A DNA stretch of 27,547 nt from positions 1-27,547 of the IMG/VR virus record IMGVR_UViG_3300024518_004362. One strand, written 5' to 3'. Every line of letters begins with the position of its first letter. The stretch's first letter is position 1. Under the pieces are notes generated by a model. That model was not told where the DNA came from and searched no databases. It worked only from the letters and a program-made list of their open reading frames with translations. The DNA is from a virus. Below, one piece after another: positions 1 to 6,047 of the stretch. Made by a program: the position numbers and the translations under genes.

Positions 1-45
1 AACACTTGATAAAAATAAACGCATAAAGTTCCAAAACAGAGAAGG

Positions 46-243
46 ATGGAAGAAATAACGATTTACGAATTTCAATTAAAAACGATAATAGAAGCGTTGA
101 GATTGACAAAGAATATTTATGTAAACAACAAAGATGGTGATGAAACTTGCTATGATAGACAGGTAAAACAAGCGTATTTGTTTGCCGAAAATGCATTAAA
201 AGGCGAGAAAGATAAGAAAGTTGATTATATGGGCAATAAGTAG
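46..243 (+). CDS. small protein of unknown function, 65 aa
   Basis: A 65-residue open frame starting ATG after an A/G-rich stretch (GAGAAGG just upstream, one of few leaders here that resembles a Shine-Dalgarno). The protein is acidic and lysine-rich, begins with a helical-looking segment (EEITIYEFQLKTIIEALRL) and has no membrane segment or recognisable domain. It ends just before a large hairpin (249-300). The size and surroundings fit a phage early accessory gene. I do not recognise the family; function unknown. Confidence 0.6.
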   Translation: MEEITIYEFQLKTIIEALRLTKNIYVNNKDGDETCYDRQVKQAYLFAENALKGEKDKKVDYMGNK

Positions 244-248
244 TTATT

Positions 249-300
249 ACTTACAACGCTTACTATATGGTTAGTAGCGTTGATTTAGCACGAAGTAAGT
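249..300 (+). other. two-tier hairpin between small genes
   Basis: An inner stem pairs 254-265 (CAACGCTTACTA) with 272-282 (TAGTAGCGTTG), with one bulged base. An outer stem pairs ACTTAC (249-254) with GTAAGT (295-300). There is no T-run after it, so it is not a typical intrinsic terminator. The rest of the gap up to 411 is A/T-rich with no open frame of note. Confidence 0.55.
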
Positions 301-411
301 AGAAATACACAAAGATTAAATTTAAAAATAAAAATTATAAACAAACAGAAAACTAAGCTATTAATTATATAGATTGTTAGCATTAGTTTTCGCTACAAAA
401 AACAACAAATT

Positions 412-663
412 ATGATTACAAAATTAAAAGTTAAAAGTGTTAGTTATAACGGACATCAAACAGGAAGTTTAGAAATGGGTCTTGACTTTGCTTGCGACTA
501 TGTGGAAGTTGGTAAAGCACAACACCGAACAAAAAGAATGGTAGTTCACATAAAAGAACATACACCTTCTAATGGATTAGAAAAACACTTTGTAGATATT
601 ATGTTTGAAGATGGAGGAATGACAAGAGTTTTTAACTTAACTGAGATTGAGTATTCAAATTAA
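412..663 (+). CDS. small protein of unknown function, 83 aa
   Basis: An 83-residue frame with a clear ATG after an A-rich leader (AACAACAAATTATG), the usual style of this window. The protein alternates hydrophobic and polar residues (ITKLKVKSVSYNG, KRMVVHIKEH, KHFVDIMFEDGG), which suggests a small all-beta or alpha/beta fold. It has no membrane segment or known motif. It is the last gene before the promoter at 683-714 and so probably belongs to a separate transcript from the modification cassette. Function unknown. Confidence 0.65.
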   Translation: MITKLKVKSVSYNGHQTGSLEMGLDFACDYVEVGKAQHRTKRMVVHIKEHTPSNGLEKHFVDIMFEDGGMTRVFNLTEIEYSN

Positions 664-682
664 TACTAACGAATAGTATATA

Positions 683-714
683 TTGCACGATTAATTAAAG
701 ATTGTTTACCTTTG
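683..714 (+). promoter_or_regulatory. Bacteroidetes-type promoter
   Basis: TACCTTTG at 707-714 matches the TAnnTTTG -7 box of Bacteroidetes sigma-ABfr promoters exactly. A TTG at 683-685 lies 21 bases before it, the expected place for the -33 box. Transcription would begin near 720, giving a short leader to the ATG at 731 and driving the modification cassette. Confidence 0.7.
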
Positions 715-730
715 CATTAAAATCAATATT

Positions 731-931
731 ATGAGAATAAATGACATAGTAAAAATTAAAAGCACTGGAAGAAAAGGACGGATAATCTCTATTGTTGAAG
801 GTACGGTTACCCATATAAAAGACATTGAAACGGGAGAAGTTCTAAATGTAGTAAACGAGATAGTTACCTTAGTGGGAATCATAAAAAGCATTATAAGATT
901 TGTATTTAGTATCTTCGGCAAAAAAAGATAA
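731..931 (+). CDS. small KOW/SH3-like basic protein, 66 aa
   Basis: This 66-residue protein starts 17 bases downstream of a good promoter box. Residues 4-25 (NDIVKIKSTGRKGRIISI) resemble a KOW-type or SH3-like beta strand pair, in which a Gly follows a basic turn. The C-terminal third (GIIKSIIRFVFSIFGKKR) is hydrophobic with a basic end and may form an amphipathic or membrane-associated helix. It is the first gene of the cassette and lies 3 bases before the ParB-like gene, so the two are probably co-transcribed. A nucleic-acid-binding role is possible but only inferred. Confidence 0.6.
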   Translation: MRINDIVKIKSTGRKGRIISIVEGTVTHIKDIETGEVLNVVNEIVTLVGIIKSIIRFVFSIFGKKR

Positions 932-934
932 CAA

Positions 935-1444
935 ATGGAATTAGCTAAAATCATAACAAAAGAAGATAATCCAAGATTTATAACAGATGAAAAATTAGAA
1001 AGTCTAAAAAGGTCCATTAAGTCGTTTGAAAAAATGATGGAATTAAGACCTATGGTAATAGATGAAAACAACATCTTGTTAGGTGGCAATATGCGTCATA
1101 GAGCCTTAACCGAACTTGGGTACAAAGATGTACCTCCCTCATGGATTAAGCAAGTCAAAGGGCTTACAGATGATGAAAAAAAAGAATTTATAATCAAGGA
1201 CAATGTAGGGTTTGGGGAATGGGATTGGGACATTCTGAATAATGACTGGGAAACCGTGTCTTTATTAGACTGGGGGTTAGATGTTGTTTCTTTTGTAGAC
1301 ACACCAAAAGAGGTTAGAGATTTGAGCCCACATTTGAATGTTGAGTATAAAATTATGATAACGGTAGATTCCGAATCCGACCAAGAGGAATTATATGATG
1401 AATTAATCAAAAGACAATACAGATGCCAAATTTCGACTTTGTAA
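935..1444 (+). CDS. ParB/Srx-like domain protein
   Basis: A 169-residue protein. Residues 1-70 look like a ParB/sulfiredoxin-fold domain: LAKIITKEDNPRFI at the N-terminus, then RPMVIDENNILLGGNMRHRA (residues 38-57), which holds the GG..RHRA nucleotide-binding motif. In ParB relatives this domain binds CTP or ATP and sometimes acts as a nuclease. Residues 85-115 (IKDNVGFGEWDWDIL, LLDWGLD) are typical of phage ParB-like proteins found with DNA methylases and modification enzymes. The C-terminus (VDSESDQEELYDELIKRQY) looks like a small alpha/beta add-on. No helix-turn-helix of plasmid-partition ParB is seen, so partition is unlikely. It overlaps the ATPase gene by 22 bases, so a shared function in DNA modification is inferred. 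Confidence 0.82.
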   Translation: MELAKIITKEDNPRFITDEKLESLKRSIKSFEKMMELRPMVIDENNILLGGNMRHRALTELGYKDVPPSWIKQVKGLTDDEKKEFIIKDNVGFGEWDWDILNNDWETVSLLDWGLDVVSFVDTPKEVRDLSPHLNVEYKIMITVDSESDQEELYDELIKRQYRCQISTL

Positions 1445-2124
1445 AATCAACCGACGTAAAAAACACCTTTAGAGTGAAATCCATAAAAGGAACTTTTGAT
1501 ATTGATAAGGATAAAGTAAGTCATGTATTTAAAGGGAATTTAGACATTGAAGATAAGGAATGGAACATAGGTGTAATTGTAGGGAGCTCGGGTACGGGAA
1601 AAACTTCTATAGCAAAGCAATGTTTTGGCGAATTTGACATCCATAAATATTCCAGTGGAGCAATAATTGATGATATGCCCAAGACCTCTTCGGTAAACGA
1701 TATTGCCAAGATGTTTAACAGTGTTGGTTTCGGTAGCCCCGTGTCTTGGTTGAAACCATATAATGTATTAAGTAATGGGGAAAAAATGCGAGTAGATTTG
1801 GCTCGGAGTTTAATGTCGGAAAAGGAGATTATTTTATTCGATGAATATACAAGCGTGGTGGATAGAGATGTAGCTAAGATTGGTTCTTATGCTACCCAAA
1901 AAGCGATCAGAAAAAAAGGAAAAAAGTTTATTGCCGTATCTTGTCATTTTGATATTGTCGAATGGTTAGAACCCGACTGGATTTATAACACCGACGAGGA
2001 ACGGTTTTTTTTTGTCCGAAAGAATACAAAAGACCAAAAATTGATTTACAGATATTCCACATTGTCAATAACTCAAGCGAGAAGCAAAGAATTTGGAATG
2101 CCCTTGGGAAATATCATTATTTAA
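1423..2124 (+). CDS. ABC-type ATPase, N-terminal part of ABC-GNAT protein
   Basis: This 233-residue frame encodes a complete soluble ABC ATPase domain: Walker A GSSGTGKT (54-61), signature LSNGE (116-120), Walker B IILFDE (136-141), D-loop SVVD (144-147) and switch His175. There are no membrane segments and no permease gene, so it is not a transporter. In phages and actinobacteria, as I recall, this ATPase type is often fused to a Mom-like GNAT domain. Here the GNAT lies directly after it in the -1 frame, and the switch can occur at nine T (2005-2013, codons F195-F197). After a -1 shift the product would be 368 aa. The unshifted tail, VRKNTKDQ to GNIII, looks non-homologous. The start overlaps the ParB-like gene. 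Confidence 0.85.
   Translation: MPNFDFVKSTDVKNTFRVKSIKGTFDIDKDKVSHVFKGNLDIEDKEWNIGVIVGSSGTGKTSIAKQCFGEFDIHKYSSGAIIDDMPKTSSVNDIAKMFNSVGFGSPVSWLKPYNVLSNGEKMRVDLARSLMSEKEIILFDEYTSVVDRDVAKIGSYATQKAIRKKGKKFIAVSCHFDIVEWLEPDWIYNTDEERFFFVRKNTKDQKLIYRYSTLSITQARSKEFGMPLGNIII
2005..2013 (+). other. nine-T slippery run joining ATPase and GNAT frames
   Basis: Nine T in a row cover three in-frame TTT codons of the ATPase. T TTT TTT is a perfect -1 slippery heptamer. A -1 shift (or one extra T in the RNA) leads into a frame open from 1989 to 2528 that encodes the rest of the GNAT. A homopolymer miscall (9 for 10) would look the same. Confidence 0.7.
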
Positions 2125-2156
2125 GTGATACTTTTAATAAGGCGGCAGGAATTTTT

Positions 2157-2528
2157 GTGATTTATGATGATAATGATATTCCGATTGCGATGTTTAGTTA
2201 TTTGCATTTTCCTCACCCGAAATCCAAGAATATAAAAATGGGACATAGGACGGTGATCAATCCTAATTATCAAGGGATCGGAATTGGGAATAGGTTAATT
2301 GAGTTTGGAGCAAAGGATTTACTGAAAAAAGGGTTCAGATATTTAGCCACTACCTCTAGCCCTTCGATAATAGCATATAGAAAGCAAAGTGATAAATGGA
2401 AATGCACCAGAAAGGGATATATTGGAAAGTTGGGAAAGACTTCAAAAATAGCAATGGCTAAATCCTCAAGTCGATACACAACCTCATGGGAATTTATAAA
2501 TAACAACAATGAAAACAAAGAAAGCTAA
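2157..2528 (+). CDS. Mom-like GNAT acetyltransferase (N-terminus lies upstream in same frame)
   Basis: The frame shows the GNAT acetyl-CoA loop: HRTVINPNYQGIGIGNRLIE fits motif A with Q-G-I-G-I-G. The end, SSRYTTSWEFI, resembles the C-terminus of the Mom-like family, whose Mu member converts adenine to a carbamoylmethyl (acetamido) form to block restriction. GTG 2157 is the first usable start, but the same frame is open back to 1989. It encodes RPKIDLQIF and then WNALGKYHYLSDTFNKAAG (about 2088-2144), a recognisable family N-terminus that includes HYLS. No ATG, GTG or TTG occurs between 1989 and 2157, so this part is made only by shifting from the ATPase frame at 2005-2013. A short stand-alone product from GTG would lack it. 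DNA modification is inferred from family and context. Confidence 0.75.
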   Translation: MIYDDNDIPIAMFSYLHFPHPKSKNIKMGHRTVINPNYQGIGIGNRLIEFGAKDLLKKGFRYLATTSSPSIIAYRKQSDKWKCTRKGYIGKLGKTSKIAMAKSSSRYTTSWEFINNNNENKES

Positions 2529-3180
2529 CAAGATAATTGGAGCCATAGATTCAGATAAATTCTATATAGTTACGGCAGATGATAAAATAAAGAACATCTT
2601 ACCTTTGCCTATAATAACTTTAAGTTCTGGAACTTGTCATATCAATCCAAAAAATGACATAATTGCAGCACATGGAATTAATGCATTGAGTGTAGCCGAA
2701 TATGTAATCGAAAATATACTCTTTTTATTAAAACAAAGAAAAGGGCATAACAGATCATTCAGTGGCTTTAATCTTAATGAGTACACGTTCTGTCTAATAG
2801 GGTACGGAAGTATCAACAGAAGGCTTGAAAACATACTTAAAGCGTTTGATTGCAGGGTGGTAGTAGTGCAAAAAGTTACAGATCAGAAATTTATGTTTGA
2901 AAAGAAGGATATTTTAATTCTTGGATGCGCTCTAAATAAAGACACAAAGGATTTCCATAAGCGAATAATAACCAACCCTCATATGGTTGTGAATATTTCA
3001 AGGGATGAAGTGTTTCCAATAATGGAATTGAGAAAAACGGGTTGCTTGATCATTAGTGATAATTCTAAATTTGTAAGCAAAACAAAAAAACAAGTTCTAA
3101 CCAATCATATTGCAGGGCGAACCAAGACAGTAAAAAAGCAATTAAAAAAACATGTTAAAAAAATTATTGAATCGGAATAA
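2509..3180 (+). CDS. D-2-hydroxyacid dehydrogenase-like Rossmann protein
   Basis: A 223-residue protein with the order of motifs of D-isomer-specific 2-hydroxyacid dehydrogenases. Residues 58-75 (NALSVAEYVIENILFLLK) match the helix before the NAD domain; 97-105 (IGYGSINRR) is the NAD-binding glycine loop; 134-142 (DILILGCAL) and 160-165 (VVNISR) match later strands; TNHIAG (198-203) carries the catalytic His. Catalytic Arg165 and His200 are present, but the usual acidic residue (a D..E.EP segment) between them is missing, and the protein is about 100 residues shorter than typical 310-330 aa enzymes. It may have altered chemistry, or bind NAD without classic dehydrogenase activity. It overlaps the GNAT gene by 20 bases, so it probably belongs to the modification cassette. 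Such a gene is unusual in a phage. Confidence 0.75.
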   Translation: MKTKKANKIIGAIDSDKFYIVTADDKIKNILPLPIITLSSGTCHINPKNDIIAAHGINALSVAEYVIENILFLLKQRKGHNRSFSGFNLNEYTFCLIGYGSINRRLENILKAFDCRVVVVQKVTDQKFMFEKKDILILGCALNKDTKDFHKRIITNPHMVVNISRDEVFPIMELRKTGCLIISDNSKFVSKTKKQVLTNHIAGRTKTVKKQLKKHVKKIIESE

Positions 3181-3538
3181 ATTCATATTTATAGATAAAA
3201 GGAAAAAAGAAAGTTGTGTGCTTATCTCGGCAGGGGCAGGAATAGGAATGGCATGCATGGATATATTAAATTACAATGTCTATTTTAATGAGTACAACAA
3301 CATCAAACAAAACAAAAAAGATATAGACATAATTACCAATACACATAAGACCATTTACATATTATGGTTATCGATCACTAAAGCAAGTGAGGTAATAGAA
3401 TTTTTGACAATAAAAAACGGCACCCCAAAAAATGCATTTGTTTATTTAAGAGGGAACGCGACAGAAGATGAAAAAAAAATAATTTCAGAGTTGGGATATA
3501 TTGTGGTATCTTCGCTTAAAGTATTAGAAAAGATATAA
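3152..3538 (+). CDS. unknown protein with glycine-rich loop, 128 aa
   Basis: The frame overlaps the end of the dehydrogenase-like gene by 29 bases and ends at a hairpin. The N-terminal half has a hydrophobic strand and glycine loop (CVLISAGAGIGMACMDIL) that looks like a nucleotide- or cofactor-binding turn. The second half alternates strands and helices (KTIYILWLSITKASEVIEFL, NAFVYLRG, ELGYIVVSS), consistent with a Rossmann-like alpha/beta fold. It is lysine-rich and A-rich at the DNA level, like its upstream neighbour. I do not recognise the family. Its position as last gene of the cassette suggests a role alongside the dehydrogenase-like protein. Confidence 0.6.
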   Translation: MLKKLLNRNKFIFIDKRKKESCVLISAGAGIGMACMDILNYNVYFNEYNNIKQNKKDIDIITNTHKTIYILWLSITKASEVIEFLTIKNGTPKNAFVYLRGNATEDEKKIISELGYIVVSSLKVLEKI

Positions 3539-3543
3539 GGAAC

Positions 3544-3616
3544 AAGGGGTAGGTTTTTGATCGGGTGATTTTTGTTGTTATTTGTTAATCGATTGATTTC
3601 CATTCCTACCCTTTTC
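3544..3616 (+). terminator. long-loop hairpin before terminase genes
   Basis: AAGGGGTAGG (3544-3553) pairs with CCTACCCTTTT (3605-3615), ten pairs with one G-T, followed by a T-rich tail. The loop of about 51 bases is T-rich. It lies between the modification cassette and the terminase genes and probably ends or attenuates the first transcript. Confidence 0.4.
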
Positions 3617-3635
3617 TTTTTAAAAAAAACATATA

Positions 3636-3998
3636 ATGTTAGATAAAGATTCTAAACGAACTGAACGGAATAAAAAAGCTATGTTGGAAGCCCTTGAGAG
3701 AACATTGGGGGTAGTTACGTCCGCAGCTAAAAGCATAGGAGTAGGAAGGACTCAATTTTACACTTGGATAAAAGAGGATGAAGAATTTGAGAAGGAAGTT
3801 CGGGATATTGAAAACATCGCTTTGGATTTTGCAGAAAGCCAATTACATAAACAGATCAAAGATGGTGGAACCGCTGCAACCATTTTCTATCTAAAAACCA
3901 AAGGAAAAAAGCGTGGTTATGTCGAGCGAACGGAAACAATAGTAGCGGCAAAAGTCAACCTAGATAATGCAGACCTTCCCGATTGGTTTAATGATTGA
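3636..3998 (+). CDS. terminase small subunit
   Basis: A 120-residue protein with a helix-turn-helix of the terminase small subunit type: VVTSAAKSIGVGRTQFYTWI (residues about 27-46), followed by the acidic helix KEDEEFEKEVRDIENIALDF and a second helix (AESQLHKQIKDGG, AATIFYLKTKGKKRGY). It would recognise the packaging site on the phage DNA and recruit the large subunit. It overlaps the large-subunit gene by 8 bases if that starts at 3991. The length is normal for the family. A T/A-rich leader precedes the ATG, after the hairpin at 3544-3616. Confidence 0.88.
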   Translation: MLDKDSKRTERNKKAMLEALERTLGVVTSAAKSIGVGRTQFYTWIKEDEEFEKEVRDIENIALDFAESQLHKQIKDGGTAATIFYLKTKGKKRGYVERTETIVAAKVNLDNADLPDWFND

Positions 3999-5157
3999 AT
4001 ATAAACATCCAAATTTTGAATTTCTCAAAGAAAATGTACCCAAACAAAGGGTCACATTATTGCAAGGTTCTACCCGATCAATGAAAACATGGGATACAAT
4101 CTACTATATCATATACTTATGCAAAAAGCACAAGGGAATGGAAATTGATATTGTTAGAGATACATACACCGCATTAAAGGCAACCGTATGGAAAGATTTC
4201 AAAGCGGTTCTTTTGGCTCATGGGTTATATGATGTAGACAATCACAACAAATCCGATCATATTTATTTATTAAATGATAACGTCATATCCTACTATGGTG
4301 CAGATGATCCCGATAAGATTCATGGGCGATCAAGGGATATACTTTGGTGCAATGAAGCCCATCAACTAAAAAAGGAAACTATTGATCAGTTATTTCCTAG
4401 AACCCGATCAAGAATAATAGGAGATTATAACCCTGCTTTGGGGCTTGATCACTGGCTAGACCCGTACATAGAAAAGTTTCCACCATTGATAACAACATAT
4501 TTAGATAATCCATATTTAACCAAATCTCAAGTAGAAGACATTGAAAGCAGAAAAGGAGATAAATATTGGTGGGCGGTATACGGTACGGGTCAGCGATCGG
4601 TAAGGGCAGGGGTAGTATTTCAGAACTGGGAGATAGGATCGTTTGATGAAGACATATTTACCGTTGGCTACGGGCAAGATTTTGGGTTCAATCCCGACCC
4701 AACTACATTAGTGAAGGTTGCAGTTGATAAACAGAATAAAAAAGTTTATATAGATGAACAATTCTATAATGCCAATGAACTAAAAACCGAAGAGATATAT
4801 CAAATGAATAAATCTCATATTGATAATCCAAATTCATTAATTGTTGCAGATTCAGCGGAGCCCAGATTGATCACTGAAGTAAATGAGAAAGGATTAAATA
4901 TCATAAGGGCTAAAAAGGGTGCAGGGTCAGTACTTTACGGAATAACAAAATTGAATGAATATCAAATGATCGTTACACCCGAATCCAAAAACACAATTAA
5001 GGAACTTTCTAAGTATGTTTGGAATAATAAGAAGGCAGGGATTCCCATCGATAAACATAACCATATAATTGATGCGATCAGATATATATTTACCAACTTG
5101 ATAGGGGAGGAAAATCAAATATTCCAATACGGTCATGGGCAGGATTATTTGATATAG
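3991..5157 (+). CDS. terL: terminase large subunit
   Basis: This is the ATP-driven DNA packaging motor and nuclease. The ATPase part has Walker A GSTRSMKT (residues 26-33, the GSTRS form frequent in Bacteroidetes phages) and Walker B DILWCNEAHQL (about 108-118), where Glu is the likely catalytic residue. The RNase-H-like nuclease part shows YGQDFGFNPDPT (first Asp), LIVADSAEPRL (second Asp) and DKHNHIIDAIRY (third acidic site). The length (388 aa) is slightly short but complete. I chose ATG 3991 because it overlaps the small-subunit stop by only 8 bases (ATGATTGA); an in-frame ATG at 3967 would add eight residues. Confidence 0.94.
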   Translation: MIEYKHPNFEFLKENVPKQRVTLLQGSTRSMKTWDTIYYIIYLCKKHKGMEIDIVRDTYTALKATVWKDFKAVLLAHGLYDVDNHNKSDHIYLLNDNVISYYGADDPDKIHGRSRDILWCNEAHQLKKETIDQLFPRTRSRIIGDYNPALGLDHWLDPYIEKFPPLITTYLDNPYLTKSQVEDIESRKGDKYWWAVYGTGQRSVRAGVVFQNWEIGSFDEDIFTVGYGQDFGFNPDPTTLVKVAVDKQNKKVYIDEQFYNANELKTEEIYQMNKSHIDNPNSLIVADSAEPRLITEVNEKGLNIIRAKKGAGSVLYGITKLNEYQMIVTPESKNTIKELSKYVWNNKKAGIPIDKHNHIIDAIRYIFTNLIGEENQIFQYGHGQDYLI

Positions 5158-5205
5158 TGAAATAAATGGTTAACTTTACATTGTCATAGATTGAAGATTG
5201 GTTCG

Positions 5206-5240
5206 GGGTGGGGTACGTTTCAAGTATTCCCACCCTTTTT
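5206..5240 (+). terminator. intrinsic terminator after terL
   Basis: GGGTGGG (5206-5212) pairs with CCCACCC (5229-5235), extended by TAC/GTA inside the loop and followed by five T. It lies 49 bases after the terL stop. It suggests a transcript end and makes a start at TTG 5191 for the next gene unlikely. Confidence 0.75.
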
Positions 5241-5265
5241 AGATTCAGAAATAAAACAACAAATA

Positions 5266-5565
5266 ATGATTATAACAATTTCCTTTCTGCTTGCTATATT
5301 ATTATTATCATTTGGAGTAATCATTTACTCCGCAGAAAACACGAATGGTGATGTGATTAATAATGGAATTGACCCCGTACAAATGGCATTAATTAGAAAT
5401 CAATTAAGGCAGGACGAATATCCCGAGATAAAAGAGGACCCGTGGCTTAAAATGTCATATACTGAAAGAATAAAGGAAATGGCTAAAATGAAACGAATAA
5501 TCAAAGGGCAAAATAGAGAAATCAGAAGGCGAATGATGGCTAACGTAATAAAGGAAATAAAATAA
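5266..5565 (+). CDS. small single-span membrane protein, 99 aa
   Basis: I start this gene at ATG 5266 because the upstream extension to TTG 5191 runs through the terminator hairpin. Residues 1-24 form one strongly hydrophobic membrane helix (MIITISFLLAILLLSFGVII). The rest is cytoplasmic-looking, acidic and then very basic (MAKMKRIIKGQNREIRRRMM), with many Met residues. It lies between terL and head-completion genes. The topology would suit a small membrane anchor or a lysis accessory, but no family is recognised and function is unknown. Confidence 0.65.
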   Translation: MIITISFLLAILLLSFGVIIYSAENTNGDVINNGIDPVQMALIRNQLRQDEYPEIKEDPWLKMSYTERIKEMAKMKRIIKGQNREIRRRMMANVIKEIK

Positions 5566-5608
5566 TATGTCAGTATTTACTTTCATTTGCTCACCAAATG
5601 CATCATAA
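5555..5608 (+). repeat. duplicated start region, left copy, with 13-codon mini-ORF
   Basis: The stretch AAATAAAATAATATGTCAG plus TATTTAC (5555-5580) nearly repeats 6020-6047, the leader and first codons of the gene at 6034. Here the reading frame gives only MSVFT plus FICSPNAS before a stop at 5606-5608, which abuts the ATG at 5609. It looks like a footprint left by insertion of the gene between the copies. Confidence 0.7.
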
Positions 5609-6010
5609 ATGTTTATATCAGAAGTAAAACACAACAAGAAAAAAAAGCGTACTTATGTGGCTATTGAGCTTGATGTTTTTCATTGTAGATTGAATTTACA
5701 TGTATTATCTAAGTTTAAAAACTTACCTAAGAAGCTGACAGATACAGTGGATTTAAACGCAATAAAACACGCTGGAGGATTTGTTGACAAAGAAATTAGG
5801 AATTTCGAGACAGAAATGGTCTTGAAGCCTGACATTGGCGCTGGAGATTTAGCTCACGAATGCAAACATTTTATGAATACTGTCTACATGCACATAGGGC
5901 ACAGAACAGATGCGGACAATGATGAGATTGAATGTTATTTGCTAGGACATTTTATTGACCTAGTTACTCAGAGTGTTAACGATCACAAAAAAAAGTTTAA
6001 AATTAAGTAA
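5609..6010 (+). CDS. HExxH metalloprotease-like phage protein
   Basis: A 133-residue protein with HECKH (83-87), a zinc-binding HExxH motif, and Glu108 in NDEIECYLLGHFIDL as a possible third ligand. The pattern (G..AHE..H, a gap, then an acidic E-x-x-x-Y-L-L helix) matches a small phage HExxH family of unknown role that I have seen annotated near head and terminase genes. It starts right after the stop of a 13-codon mini-ORF and is flanked by near-direct repeats of the next gene's start, so it is likely an inserted moron. It has no signal peptide, so it would act in the cytoplasm. Peptidase activity is inferred only. Confidence 0.7.
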   Translation: MFISEVKHNKKKKRTYVAIELDVFHCRLNLHVLSKFKNLPKKLTDTVDLNAIKHAGGFVDKEIRNFETEMVLKPDIGAGDLAHECKHFMNTVYMHIGHRTDADNDEIECYLLGHFIDLVTQSVNDHKKKFKIK

Positions 6011-6019
6011 GTTTATAAC

Positions 6020-6047
6020 CAATAAAAAATAACATGTCAGTATTCAC
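6020..6047 (+). repeat. duplicated start region, right copy
   Basis: The leader AATAAAAAATAAC and first codons ATGTCAGTATTCAC nearly match 5555-5580. This copy begins the functional gene at 6034. Confidence 0.7.

Noticed and set aside
249-300. Possible integron attC site
   Set aside because: The core GTTRRRY and RYYYAAC pair is not found and no integrase is present, although the two-tier stem is suggestive.
706-1089. Long minus-strand frame of 127 codons and other minus-strand frames
   Set aside because: All lie opposite well-supported + strand genes and look like frame shadows, with no leaders or family signals.
935-1444. Plasmid-type partition ParB
   Set aside because: The helix-turn-helix and dimer domain are absent and no ParA or parS-like site was seen.
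1423-2124. ABC transporter ATP-binding subunit
   Set aside because: No permease, no membrane helices nearby, and the context is DNA modification, so transport is unlikely.
5191-5265. TTG start at 5191 for the membrane protein (25 extra residues)
   Set aside because: The extension runs through a strong intrinsic terminator (5206-5240); ATG 5266 has a good A-rich leader and places the membrane helix at the N-terminus.
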